Shown piece after piece: positions 17,077 to 24,932 of a DNA stretch of 41,387 nt. This DNA comes from Acidithiobacillus ferrianus. GTDB lineage: Bacteria > Pseudomonadota > Gammaproteobacteria > Acidithiobacillales > Acidithiobacillaceae. Position 1 is the first letter of the stretch, and each line of letters starts with the position of its first letter. Made by a program: the position numbers and the translations under genes. The DNA lies in contig NZ_WNJL01000012.1 in the NCBI RefSeq assembly GCF_010378095.1, forward strand, positions 1 to 41,387, written 5' to 3'. The notes under the pieces are model-generated. The model did not search any database, was not told the DNA's origin, and was given only the letters and a program-made list of their open reading frames with translations.

Positions 17077-17517
17077 TTATCTGCTATCGACGTCAATAGG
17101 GCATGACCGGCCAGAACTTGCGGGATATATTTCAGAGATCTTTATCCAACGCTCTCTATAGGTCATTTGTACTTTGACGATTGGCTTTCTTATCTTCACG
17201 ATCATGCCACACTGAGATTGATCACCGATTCTGATATGTTCGCGGAATTGCTGTGTCTCAGTGGATGGTTTATTATCTGAAGATGAGGATTTGTTGTCTT
17301 GTGTGTTTGTAATCCGATGTGTTTGATCAGATGTTTCAGTGTGAGTTGCAATGATCTTCTGAGAGACTTGAGGTTGTGCGGGAGAAATTTTTTTAATGTC
17401 TTGGTGTGACGCAATTCCTTCATAATAACTTGCTTGTCCTTTTCCCTCGGAAAAGGCGCAGCCAGAGAGTATCTGCGCGGCGATAAGTACGACGGTTAAC
17501 CTAGTTATTTTCATCAT
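17077..17517 (-). CDS. Predicted lipoprotein upstream of regB
   Basis: A 146-residue protein with a lipobox (VVLIAAQILSGC, Cys20), then a long Ser/Thr/Gln/Asn-rich low-complexity linker (about 35-95) and a compact C-terminal part CGMIVKIRKPIVKVQMTYRE with strand character. AGGAAG precedes the tandem ATG at 17517/17514. It appears to head the cluster lipoprotein, small frame, regB, regA. A surface sensor or accessory role to RegB is possible but only inferred from position. Confidence 0.7.
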   Translation of the reverse strand: MMKITRLTVVLIAAQILSGCAFSEGKGQASYYEGIASHQDIKKISPAQPQVSQKIIATHTETSDQTHRITNTQDNKSSSSDNKPSTETQQFREHIRIGDQSQCGMIVKIRKPIVKVQMTYRERWIKISEIYPASSGRSCPIDVDSR

Positions 17518-17763
17518 CTTTTCTTCCTTTAATGGGGATCATTTATTGTCTTTCCTGTCATTCTGGCCATGGTGATGTTTGTTTGACAGTTCGCGACGCG
17601 TTGGCGGTCCAAAAGCAAAATGTTACCACTTCGCATGATTCCAGATCGTGCCATGAAATCCTTTTGTTATCAATATGCCCCGACGTTTCTTCATTCCGTT
17701 GGGGCGTGTGCGGCTGTGAAGGGACGTAAGCGGCGAAGCAGACGGCTGTATGACCAAGTTTTT

Positions 17764-18693
17764 CTATCCATCCTCTGCGGCTAACGCGGCATCGACGGTG
17801 AGACGAGAGATGTGGGGTGCGAATATTTCGATGAAGTCATATAAATATTCACGCAAATAGGCATCCTTCCTCAAGGCAAGATATGTCGTGCTCGGTTCGA
17901 AAAGGTGGGCCGCATTAACAACACCTAAAGCAGGGTCTCGCGTCGGATCGTAGGCCATCTGTGCCATAATGCCGATACCAAGCCCAAGTTCTACATAGGT
18001 CTTGATCACGTCCGAATCGACCGCAGAGAGCACCACATCGGGTTTAAGGCCTCGCTCTGCGAACGCTTTATCGATCGCAGAGCGGCCAGCGAAGGTGGCA
18101 TCATACGTAACGATCGGGTAGGCGGCGACCTTTTCTAAGGTGAGAGGTCGCTCCTCCAGAATGGGATGACCGATAGGGGCAACAACAATACGATTCCATT
18201 GATAGCAGGGCAAGGCGACCAACCCGTTGTAAGAACTTATGGTTTCGGTAGCGATGGCAACGTCGGCGCCTCCGGTGGCTAACATTTCCGCGATTTGCGA
18301 GGGGTTGCCTTGGCGCAGTTGCAGCCGCACCTTGGGATAGCGCTCGGCAAACCTTTTGATTCCGGTGGGTAGCATGTAGCGGGCTTGGGTATGTGTGGTG
18401 GCGATTACTAGATTCCCGCAATCTCCGCGGGAAAATTGCTGCCCCATCTTGCGGATATTTTCGACATCACGTACCACCCGCTGCGCAAAATTATAGACTT
18501 GCTCGCCCGCAGCGGTCATTCCTGTTATCCGCTTGCCCATGCGAGCAAAGAGTTTTACGCCGAGCTCGTTTTCTAAAAGTTGGATCTGTTTGCTAACCCC
18601 CGGTTGCGATGTATACAAGGCCTCTGCAGCGGCAGACACATTGAAGTTCTGATGCACCACCGCGCAAATGAATCTTAGCTGCTGCAGGTTCAT
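17764..18693 (-). CDS. cysB: CysB-type LysR family transcriptional regulator
   Basis: A 309-residue LysR regulator. The N-terminal winged HTH (residues 1-60, MNLQQLRFICAVVHQNFNVS, with TSQPGVSKQIQ as recognition helix) and effector domain with the CysB hallmark TTHTQARY near residue 100 place it in the CysB/Cbl group, which binds sulfate or O-/N-acetylserine and controls sulfate assimilation genes. Length matches the family. It is alone on its strand, 10 kb from the cys operon it may control; a second, decayed copy lies beside that operon. Which of cysB or cbl it represents is not settled. Confidence 0.85.
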   Translation of the reverse strand: MNLQQLRFICAVVHQNFNVSAAAEALYTSQPGVSKQIQLLENELGVKLFARMGKRITGMTAAGEQVYNFAQRVVRDVENIRKMGQQFSRGDCGNLVIATTHTQARYMLPTGIKRFAERYPKVRLQLRQGNPSQIAEMLATGGADVAIATETISSYNGLVALPCYQWNRIVVAPIGHPILEERPLTLEKVAAYPIVTYDATFAGRSAIDKAFAERGLKPDVVLSAVDSDVIKTYVELGLGIGIMAQMAYDPTRDPALGVVNAAHLFEPSTTYLALRKDAYLREYLYDFIEIFAPHISRLTVDAALAAEDG

Positions 18694-19033
18694 TTAGTTG
18701 TGCGGAAACCCGTGGCATTTATTCCGGGGAGGGATAGCGTGACAGGCACGACCTGCCCATTTCCCGCTTCTCCTTATGTCGGTGCTATCTTGGTGAAACT
18801 GCCCGCCGAACTGTACTGTCATACGGTCCCATGTAGCCTCCTATGTTCTTGCCCCGTGGCAGTGTTTGTCAAGGCAGACACCCGACGACTTCGTGGAAAA
18901 GTTGGTCTGGGTAGCAGGCGTAATCATCTTCGCCCATCAATGAATCGATCACAGCAATACTCTGGCTTCCACGCAGGTTCGCAGTCTGCGGATCTTGCTT
19001 GGATGGCTGGCTTGCACTACACGCTTGGTCTCG
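18694..19033. other. Gap upstream of cysB-like gene
   Basis: About 340 bases holding the cysB-like promoter region and the end of the porin transcript. A plus-strand frame (18700-19080) is rejected as a gene: no ribosome-binding site and unlikely composition. Confidence 0.4.
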
Positions 19034-20158
19034 TTATGAGAATCGCGTGTGAAGGCGAAGAATACCGACTATGGCATTAGGGTATCTTGCGCTGGGATGG
19101 ACCACATATTGAAGATCTGCTTGCAGATACCAACGCGGGAAAAGCCGTGCTGAATAGTACCCTTCAAAGTCTGTTTCAGCATCAAATGATGCGCCCCGTA
19201 ACCAGGCCCGGGCCATGCCGAGACCCACACTATCGCCAGGCCGTATCGCCCAGAAGTGCCGCAAACGCAATCCAGCACCCATATACCAAGGTAGAATATT
19301 CAGTGGGTTAGGTGCCGCCTCGAGTTCCAGGAAGCTTCCCCAATCGATATCGTCCTGTTTCCAGCGGTACTCTCCCGTCGTGTAAAAACCGTTGGTGTCG
19401 TTGCCCAACCTCGTCCGATACTGCGGGAGTTGGCTATTCCGCCACCCGCCCACTTTCACGATGTATTTTCCGCCGCCTAAAGAGCCCGTCTGATCGGCTT
19501 CCAGCCAGATCATATTTCCTTGATGCGTGGGATTCTGGAAGGGATGAATGGCATCCCCCGCAAAGATACCCACCATACCCGTCCAACCGTCAGCACTATA
19601 ACTGCCCATCACCCCCAGACTGGAAAAAGGATACGAAGAAGCCCCTGGCACGTTGATGCCCATTGCTGCCCCGAATCCGTAAGAGACGTTCAGGAAATCA
19701 CTGGCCACGCCAGTGGCATCAAAATAATCATTGGCGCTGATGAGCCCCGCTCGTAGCGTGGCACGGCCTACGTTTTGCCGGTAATACAGTTTATAGAGTG
19801 CGCCTCGATTGAGGCCGGTGAAGGCATTAACCCCCTGGGTATCACCCACGTAGTTCTCCGGATTGCCGTTCTGGATGGCCAAGAACTCTGTGACAAGTCG
19901 CCCACCATTCCACCAACCCGCGTGCGCAGTATTGAAGGCAAAACCGGCTCTACCCGTAGCATTACCCACAGCGCCTGGGGCGATTCCCCCAGAAAAGTTC
20001 TCCAAACCCTCCAGACTAAGATGTAGATTCCAGGAAAAAGCCTTGTCGAAGTTGTCAGCCCATGTTGTGGAGATCGTTAGAAGAGCCGAGGTGAGCACCC
20101 CCAGACCAACCTTCCAGATAGGATAATGTTTACAGCAAGGGTTGTTTTTCCTGTGCAT
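19034..20158 (-). CDS. OprB-family carbohydrate-type outer membrane porin
   Basis: A 374-residue outer membrane beta-barrel. After a basic N-terminus and signal peptide (cleavage near TWADN) the protein shows alternating aromatic and polar strands and the OprB-like end YYSARLFPRWYLQADLQYVV. GGAGA lies eight bases before ATG 20158. OprB porins pass sugars or other small solutes; the substrate here is unknown. The minus-strand neighbour upstream is a broken PQQ-type propeller gene, and downstream is a CysB-type regulator, which could mean sulfur control. Confidence 0.8.
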   Translation of the reverse strand: MHRKNNPCCKHYPIWKVGLGVLTSALLTISTTWADNFDKAFSWNLHLSLEGLENFSGGIAPGAVGNATGRAGFAFNTAHAGWWNGGRLVTEFLAIQNGNPENYVGDTQGVNAFTGLNRGALYKLYYRQNVGRATLRAGLISANDYFDATGVASDFLNVSYGFGAAMGINVPGASSYPFSSLGVMGSYSADGWTGMVGIFAGDAIHPFQNPTHQGNMIWLEADQTGSLGGGKYIVKVGGWRNSQLPQYRTRLGNDTNGFYTTGEYRWKQDDIDWGSFLELEAAPNPLNILPWYMGAGLRLRHFWAIRPGDSVGLGMARAWLRGASFDAETDFEGYYSARLFPRWYLQADLQYVVHPSARYPNAIVGILRLHTRFS

Positions 20159-20230
20159 ACGTTCTTTCTCCGTTGTCGGTCAATGGCTACAATCTTCCTG
20201 CCACCTGTGCCGATATAGACTCCCGTACCT

Positions 20231-20960
20231 TTAGGTGTCGGACTGGTAAACGATGTCTTTACTCAGATAATTCCATGCAGGGAGGCCGCTTTGCGCGTTG
20301 AATGCCATGATGCGGTGGTTATTACGCGTGAGAAAAGCGTGGCCGACTTTTTGCTGCCAGCGGACCTTCCCTGTGGTATCGAGAGCCCATAGACTTTGTG
20401 ATCTACAGAACCAAAAACAACCGCGTGCTTTGTTGTTACGGGTATAGTCAATCTGGAGCCATCTCCGATGAAAATCCATATCTATGGTTTGGAATATTTC
20501 CAATCAGATAAAAAGCATATAGGCTGTGGCCATCCATCTGCGCAAAAAGCAGATGACGTTCATAGTGCGTAAGATAACTGCATATGTACGCCGGTCGCTC
20601 ATGTCGGATGTGATCCCATATTAATTTGCCCGTTTTTACCTGAATGGCCCACAGATGATGGACGTTGCCCATATCAGGGGCCATCCAAACCTGACTTCTT
20701 CTTCCCAGGATGACGGGCGTTTGGACCGTTCCGCCGGTTGTGAACCACCAGAGTGTTTTCCCGTTTTTCGCCGCGAATACATGGATCCCCTTGGGTTGAG
20801 CCATATTGAAATAAATGGCGCCGTCGACTATCCGAGGGGGATGGTATATTGGTGCATGAACGTTTACCGACCGCTGCACTGGCACGGCAGCCGCGGCAGA
20901 TGAAACCATGGAGAGCGGAAATGAAATCGTTGTCGAAATGGCGGTGTGTCTGGACCGCAT
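20231..20960 (-). pseudogene. PQQ-type beta-propeller protein, disrupted by two frameshifts
   Basis: The reading starts with a signal-like sequence (SFPLSMVSSAAAA) and propeller blades of the PQQ-repeat type: AAKNGKTLWWFTTGG, IQVKTGKLIWDH. It stops at MAPD near 20448; one base shift continues as TIPVTTKHAVVFGSVDHKVY, and a two-base change near 20380 returns to DTTGKVRWQQKVG and FNAQSGLPAWNYLS. Joined, these make about 240 residues, four to five blades, shorter than a complete eight-blade PQQ dehydrogenase. It probably was exported. Sequencing error is possible for the frameshifts, but two in 100 bases favours decay. Confidence 0.7.
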
Positions 20961-21448
20961 ATGAATACCTCTTTATGAGGATGGATGCTAATCAGAAAAC
21001 GATGACTATGCCGTGTGCAATGGATTGTGAATCTTACACTTTGCACGGTCCTTGTTAACTGCGGTAAATTGTCGCACCATTGTGTGGTAGTGATGACTTA
21101 CGGCGGTAAGCTAGATCTCTGTGTCAGGGCCGTCCTTGCTGGAGTGGGGACGGCCACAGACCGGGCTTGGGAAGTGGCCCCACTTCATGTATGAATGTCG
21201 AGGGTGGCGTGTCTTCCGGCGCACTGTTATTGGTAAGGAAGTTCTGTTGTCCGGTGGCGCGGGCGTGTGGCTCACACCTGTCGCCAGATAACGACTTGTC
21301 TTTGCGCCTAACAATATTGACAATGGGGCTTGACCTCAAGCGGAAGGGTAAGGTTATTTTGCAGATGGACAAGGATGGTTTACATCGAGGTTTGAGCTCT
21401 TGTTACCGCACATTTGCGGTTACCGTCGCACGGACAACGGGTTGATCT
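20961..21448. other. Gap with a perfect 8-bp stem
   Basis: About 490 bases with no supported gene. A perfect inverted repeat, GGCCGTCC at 21128-21135 and GGACGGCC at 21148-21155, may form a hairpin; it has no T tract on either side. Frames here on both strands lack ribosome-binding sites. Confidence 0.4.
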
Positions 21449-21967
21449 GTGCGAGGACAAGAAGAAGGTGAAGCGCCATTGGGACTAAGAGAGCTTGTAG
21501 CTGGTGCCCGGGGTAGGACCCTACGTTTTTATGGCAAGCTCTTGGATCTTATTGTAGTCGCATTGATCTTTGTGATGTTGCTTACCTTGTTGGGGGCATT
21601 GGCCGGTTTGATCTATGATTTTGTGGTGGCAGCGAGCGCCTTGCGCGATGCGGCTGACGTCCATGGCCTCGCTCATATCCATGGGCTTGTGGAGAGTCTC
21701 GGACAGAGCTTGGTTATTGATGTCCTCTCCACCTTCGTCCTTATCGAGCTCTTCCGCACCTTTACGGATTATCTGGAGTTTCATCGTCTCCGTTTGCGAG
21801 TACTGGCCGAAGTGGGCATCGTTTTTGTCCTGCGTGAAATGTTCATTGGCCTTTACGCGCATCGTATGGATTCACCAGTGCTTTTGGCTATTGCGGCCCT
21901 GCTCGCGGTCCTGGTGGCGGCGCGAGTTGTCGCCGTTCAATTCCCGCCGCGGCACAACGAGGTCTAG
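21449..21967 (+). CDS. PsiE-like integral membrane protein
   Basis: A 172-residue protein with four membrane helices (about 28-55, 83-105, 118-135, 141-162) and the segment FTDYLEFHRLRLRVLAEVGI, characteristic of the PsiE (phosphate-starvation-inducible E) family. The molecular role of PsiE is not established. The start is uncertain: GTG 21449 has a weak site, and TTG 21479 follows AAGAAGG and is an alternative; the N-terminal 20 residues are hydrophilic either way. Confidence 0.75.
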   Translation: MRGQEEGEAPLGLRELVAGARGRTLRFYGKLLDLIVVALIFVMLLTLLGALAGLIYDFVVAASALRDAADVHGLAHIHGLVESLGQSLVIDVLSTFVLIELFRTFTDYLEFHRLRLRVLAEVGIVFVLREMFIGLYAHRMDSPVLLAIAALLAVLVAARVVAVQFPPRHNEV

Positions 21968-22252
21968 CCCCCTTCTTTGGGGTGGTGGGTTGTGGCATGT
22001 GAGAGTTGACAGCATGTAGCATGGGCACGACCATCAGGAGGTTGACATTCGGAAGGATAAGGATAGGGTTATAAGGAGGAAAGGGGGCTGTTGAGGCATC
22101 AGGTTGTTGTGATGCATGGGTTCTTTTGAGTACCACAACACCCTTTAGTGTCGAAGTGTATTGGGTGAGCGTGTCCGCTCGGTTGGCTCGCCTGTGTCGG
22201 CTTTGGTCGAGATGGATGGCGGTAAGTATATAATGGGCGTTGAGGTGTCTAT

Positions 22253-23221
22253 ATGAAGAGATTTCCTGTGAATATGATTACATGCATCAAAGGCCTTGTA
22301 GCCCATCAGATAATTACTGCGTCGGCAATATCTGTGGTGGTGTTGATGTATGCCGTTGGCATTTCCATGATGATGACAAAAGGGGGCGATGTCACATCAC
22401 TACTTTTGTACGTGAATCCTGTTGTTCTACTGACTGCCATGGTATTAATGGGGCAGTATCTTTATGCGTATGACAATCATGTCGTTAATGGGCGTGAACG
22501 TGTCGAGTGGCCGCAGTGGAAAATGTGGTCGTTCGTTGCCGGACTGTTTTTTATGGTGGTTCTGTGGAGCTCACCCATGAATTTTCTGATTCATAGATCT
22601 ATGACTCTTTATACCATAAAATTAATGGGAGAATTCGAGTTGGCGGCACCGCTTCTGGTATTTGGTATGCCCTCCAATATTTTTACTATTAACCATAACA
22701 CCAAATATCTGTATGGGCTTCTCAAATTTGCGCATCGTCCGGCGGTCACCAGTATCATTCTACTGTTTTTATTGGTTTTTTGGAGCATGTCAAATCAGAT
22801 GTATCTGGGGCTGAAGTCTGGCGTTTTATTCACGCTTTTGCCAGGGGCTTATCTTGCCGTGGGGATTCTCGTTTGGATGCAGTCTCTTAAGGTGTTCCCA
22901 TCGTTGCCCAACCTTCGTAACCACCTGCAAAAGGCGGTCTATGTATGGGCAACAGAGCTGGCCATGATGGGAATGGGCGGGATTTGGTTTTGGAGCGCCA
23001 CGAGTATGAATCCCATGCAGTCGTCCCATATGCTTTGGGGACTGACCCGGTTATCCGATCAGCACCTTGCTGGGTTATTCATGACGGCGCTATCATTGCC
23101 GACCATGTGTCTCGTGACGTGGCACTTTTGGCAATGGATGGAAGAAATTTTACATGATCCGGAAACGCGCCTTTATTCTGTGATCGACAACGAAAATGCG
23201 GCGTCTTCTAATCATCAATGA
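22253..23221 (+). CDS. CtaG-like cytochrome oxidase assembly membrane protein
   Basis: A 322-residue protein with about seven to eight helices. The segment TLYTIKLMGEFELAAPLLVF resembles the conserved region of the caa3-type CtaG family (helix with FELAAPLL and Pro), which in Bacillus is needed for CuA-oxidase assembly. ATG 22253 follows TTGAGG. It stands alone on the plus strand between PsiE-like and PepSY genes. Role in building a terminal oxidase is inferred from family resemblance; no oxidase genes are in the window. Confidence 0.65.
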   Translation: MKRFPVNMITCIKGLVAHQIITASAISVVVLMYAVGISMMMTKGGDVTSLLLYVNPVVLLTAMVLMGQYLYAYDNHVVNGRERVEWPQWKMWSFVAGLFFMVVLWSSPMNFLIHRSMTLYTIKLMGEFELAAPLLVFGMPSNIFTINHNTKYLYGLLKFAHRPAVTSIILLFLLVFWSMSNQMYLGLKSGVLFTLLPGAYLAVGILVWMQSLKVFPSLPNLRNHLQKAVYVWATELAMMGMGGIWFWSATSMNPMQSSHMLWGLTRLSDQHLAGLFMTALSLPTMCLVTWHFWQWMEEILHDPETRLYSVIDNENAASSNHQ

Positions 23222-23520
23222 ATGGACACACGTACCCTTTGTGCTTTCCTCCCAAAGGCACGTTGTTCAATGTCCTCTACCACCGCTGGTAGGGATGCCC
23301 TAGAGGGCCGTGCATGGTTTTGGTGGGATGGGCGTGTACTGCTTTCTACTTTGGTGTTCAAGTGCTATCAACATGCTCGTGTGCAAAGTGTCTTGAGCTT
23401 CTGCGCACTTGGTTGCACCAGGTTCCACAATTTGTCTCATCTACGCCCCCTTCGCGCTTTTTTCCTGACAACACCGGGCGTCACGGCGCGGGGCTGGAGT
23501 GGTGTTCTCCGGCGTGACCT

Positions 23521-23607
23521 TTAAAAACTCATCTCCCACGCCATGACGCCTTGCCCTCCGGAAACCACTGCCAAATCCTGGCTGTCCTCTTTACGCCGAA
23601 AGTTTTC
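23521..23607 (-). pseudogene. Possible C-terminal remnant of an outer membrane beta-barrel protein
   Basis: A short minus-strand frame of 28 residues ends DLAVVSGGQGVMAWEMSF, with the terminal aromatic residue and alternating pattern of an outer membrane protein's last strand. It is preceded at once by two stop codons. Too short to name a family. Confidence 0.3.
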
Positions 23608-23617
23608 CTACTATACT
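23590..23617 (+). promoter_or_regulatory. Candidate sigma-70 promoter
   Basis: TTTACG at 23590-23595 and TATACT at 23612-23617 are 16 bases apart. Transcription would start near 23624, giving a leader of about 85 bases before ATG 23710. Confidence 0.4.
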
Positions 23618-23709
23618 AAATTCGGGTGGCGGGCTGATGGTTCCATGTTTACCATCCAGGGAATAAGGATGACGTTATGTACCGAGCTAATGAATAATAA
23701 GGAGGTATT

Positions 23710-24114
23710 ATGAAATCCACGTCACGCTATCTCGTTATCGCCATACTCGCCGGGACTCTCGGCCTGGGCAGCAGTGTCACCGCTTGGGCCTATGAGGGTC
23801 AGCAATACGCCAAAGAGGCGCGCATCAGTCCGGATAAGGCAGAAGCTATCGCTTTGAACGCCAGCAGGCCCTGTGGGTTTTCGTTGAGCAAAGGGTTTTT
23901 TCACCCTTTGCAGGCGCCTACGATCGCCAAACGAACATGCCCTCCGAATACTGGCAAGGTCACGGGCATGAAGCTGGAAAAAATCCCAGGCGGTAAGGGT
24001 CTACGTTATGTGGTGGACATTCGTCGTGAGGAACTTATGTATACCATTTACATCGATGCAAAAACTGAGAAACTCCTATACATATCGATTCGACCAGATA
24101 ACTCCAAGCGGTGA
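23710..24114 (+). CDS. Secreted PepSY-like domain protein
   Basis: A 134-residue exported protein. The ribosome-binding site AAGGAGG is five bases before ATG. A signal peptide ends near AWAYE. ISPDKAEAIALN at the start of the mature part and VTGMKLEKIPGGKGLRYVVD with TIYIDAKTEKLLYIS at the end match the helix-strand pattern of PepSY domains, which inhibit peptidases or act as sensor inputs in the periplasm. Two cysteines (CGFSL and TCPPN) in the loop could form a disulfide. No partner gene is nearby. Confidence 0.72.
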   Translation: MKSTSRYLVIAILAGTLGLGSSVTAWAYEGQQYAKEARISPDKAEAIALNASRPCGFSLSKGFFHPLQAPTIAKRTCPPNTGKVTGMKLEKIPGGKGLRYVVDIRREELMYTIYIDAKTEKLLYISIRPDNSKR

Positions 24115-24400
24115 TGAATTGTCGTAGGGTGCCAGTCAGCAGAGCGTTTCTGGATTGACGAAGACGGATCGACAAAATGTTTGTCATTATCTTTTGTGCC
24201 GGTTTCTGGGATAGGTTGTAGTAATCCTGACCCTGACGAATTGCGGAACCCTACGGTCTGCTTGCCTGTTGCAGTGTCTGTTTTGGTGCGGAGGTGTAGG
24301 GAGTCCGCACGCCAGGGAATATGTCGCAGCATTGGCGAGATACCTTTGGTGCCTCGGTGATGGTAACCAGGTAGCACTTTTGGTACCCGCTATCCTTAGT

Positions 24401-24784
24401 TTACTCCATCGCCGCGGCGCCAGGATGCTTCTCTTCGGCGGCTTTGTTAATGGCTTTTTTGAAGCACATGGCCTCGCGTTGCGCGAGTTCGGTCTCACCG
24501 TGCTGTTTCCAGATGACCAAGGTGGCGTCTTGAGCGGGATCATTCAAGGTCTTGGCCAACGCCATGAGGCCACCCAGAAGGAGGCCCTTATCTGTTTCAA
24601 GAAGCCCGGCGATCTCTATTAGGCCCCCGGCAAGGAATCGTTTATGGTTAATGCTTTTGCGGGCGGCGGTTCTTTTTTTGCGATCTTGTTTTTTGCGGAT
24701 GCCGATGAGGGTTTCTTGGGCTCTTTTAGCGGATTCCAGGGCAGCGAGGTATCGTGTTTCCGCTTTCTCTGCTTGAGAATTCAT
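24401..24784 (-). CDS. Orphan TraD-like conjugal transfer protein
   Basis: A 127-residue, highly basic, helical protein. ATG 24784 with GAGGAAAATC upstream is a better start than the frame opening at 24856. The central segment RKKQDRKKRTAARKSINHKR followed by LAGGLIEIAGL and LLLGGLMAL is typical of the small TraD-type conjugal transfer proteins found beside MOBQ/TraA relaxase genes. No relaxase or mating-pair gene is in the window, so it is probably a leftover of a mobilisable element. Confidence 0.65.
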   Translation of the reverse strand: MNSQAEKAETRYLAALESAKRAQETLIGIRKKQDRKKRTAARKSINHKRFLAGGLIEIAGLLETDKGLLLGGLMALAKTLNDPAQDATLVIWKQHGETELAQREAMCFKKAINKAAEEKHPGAAAME

Positions 24785-24932
24785 ATGATTTTCCTCGTTT
24801 TTTACGAAATGTGGACCTCTGCCGATGTCGAAACTTCTGTAACATATCGGCATCATCTCTAACCGGCACAGTATAGGGCAATCTAGAGAGGGGTGAGTCT
24901 GCCATGAGACCAGCGGAGTGGCGATTGGGGAT

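Larger units (their letters stand above)
23222..23709. other. Gap with barrel remnant and promoter
   Basis: About 490 bases. No complete gene. Plus-strand frames at 23222-23524 lack support. It contains a likely outer-membrane-protein C-terminal scrap on the minus strand and a good sigma-70 promoter for the following gene, both listed separately. Confidence 0.4.

Noticed and set aside
18700..19080. 126-codon plus-strand frame
   Set aside because: It overlaps the 3' end of the porin gene on the other strand, lacks a ribosome-binding site and shows no domain.
20961..21448. Plus-strand frame at 21167-21445 as a gene
   Set aside because: No ribosome-binding site and no family; it includes the stem at 21128-21155 only at its edge.
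23222..23524. 100-codon plus-strand frame after the CtaG-like gene
   Set aside because: Starts right after the upstream stop without a site and has unlikely amino acid content.
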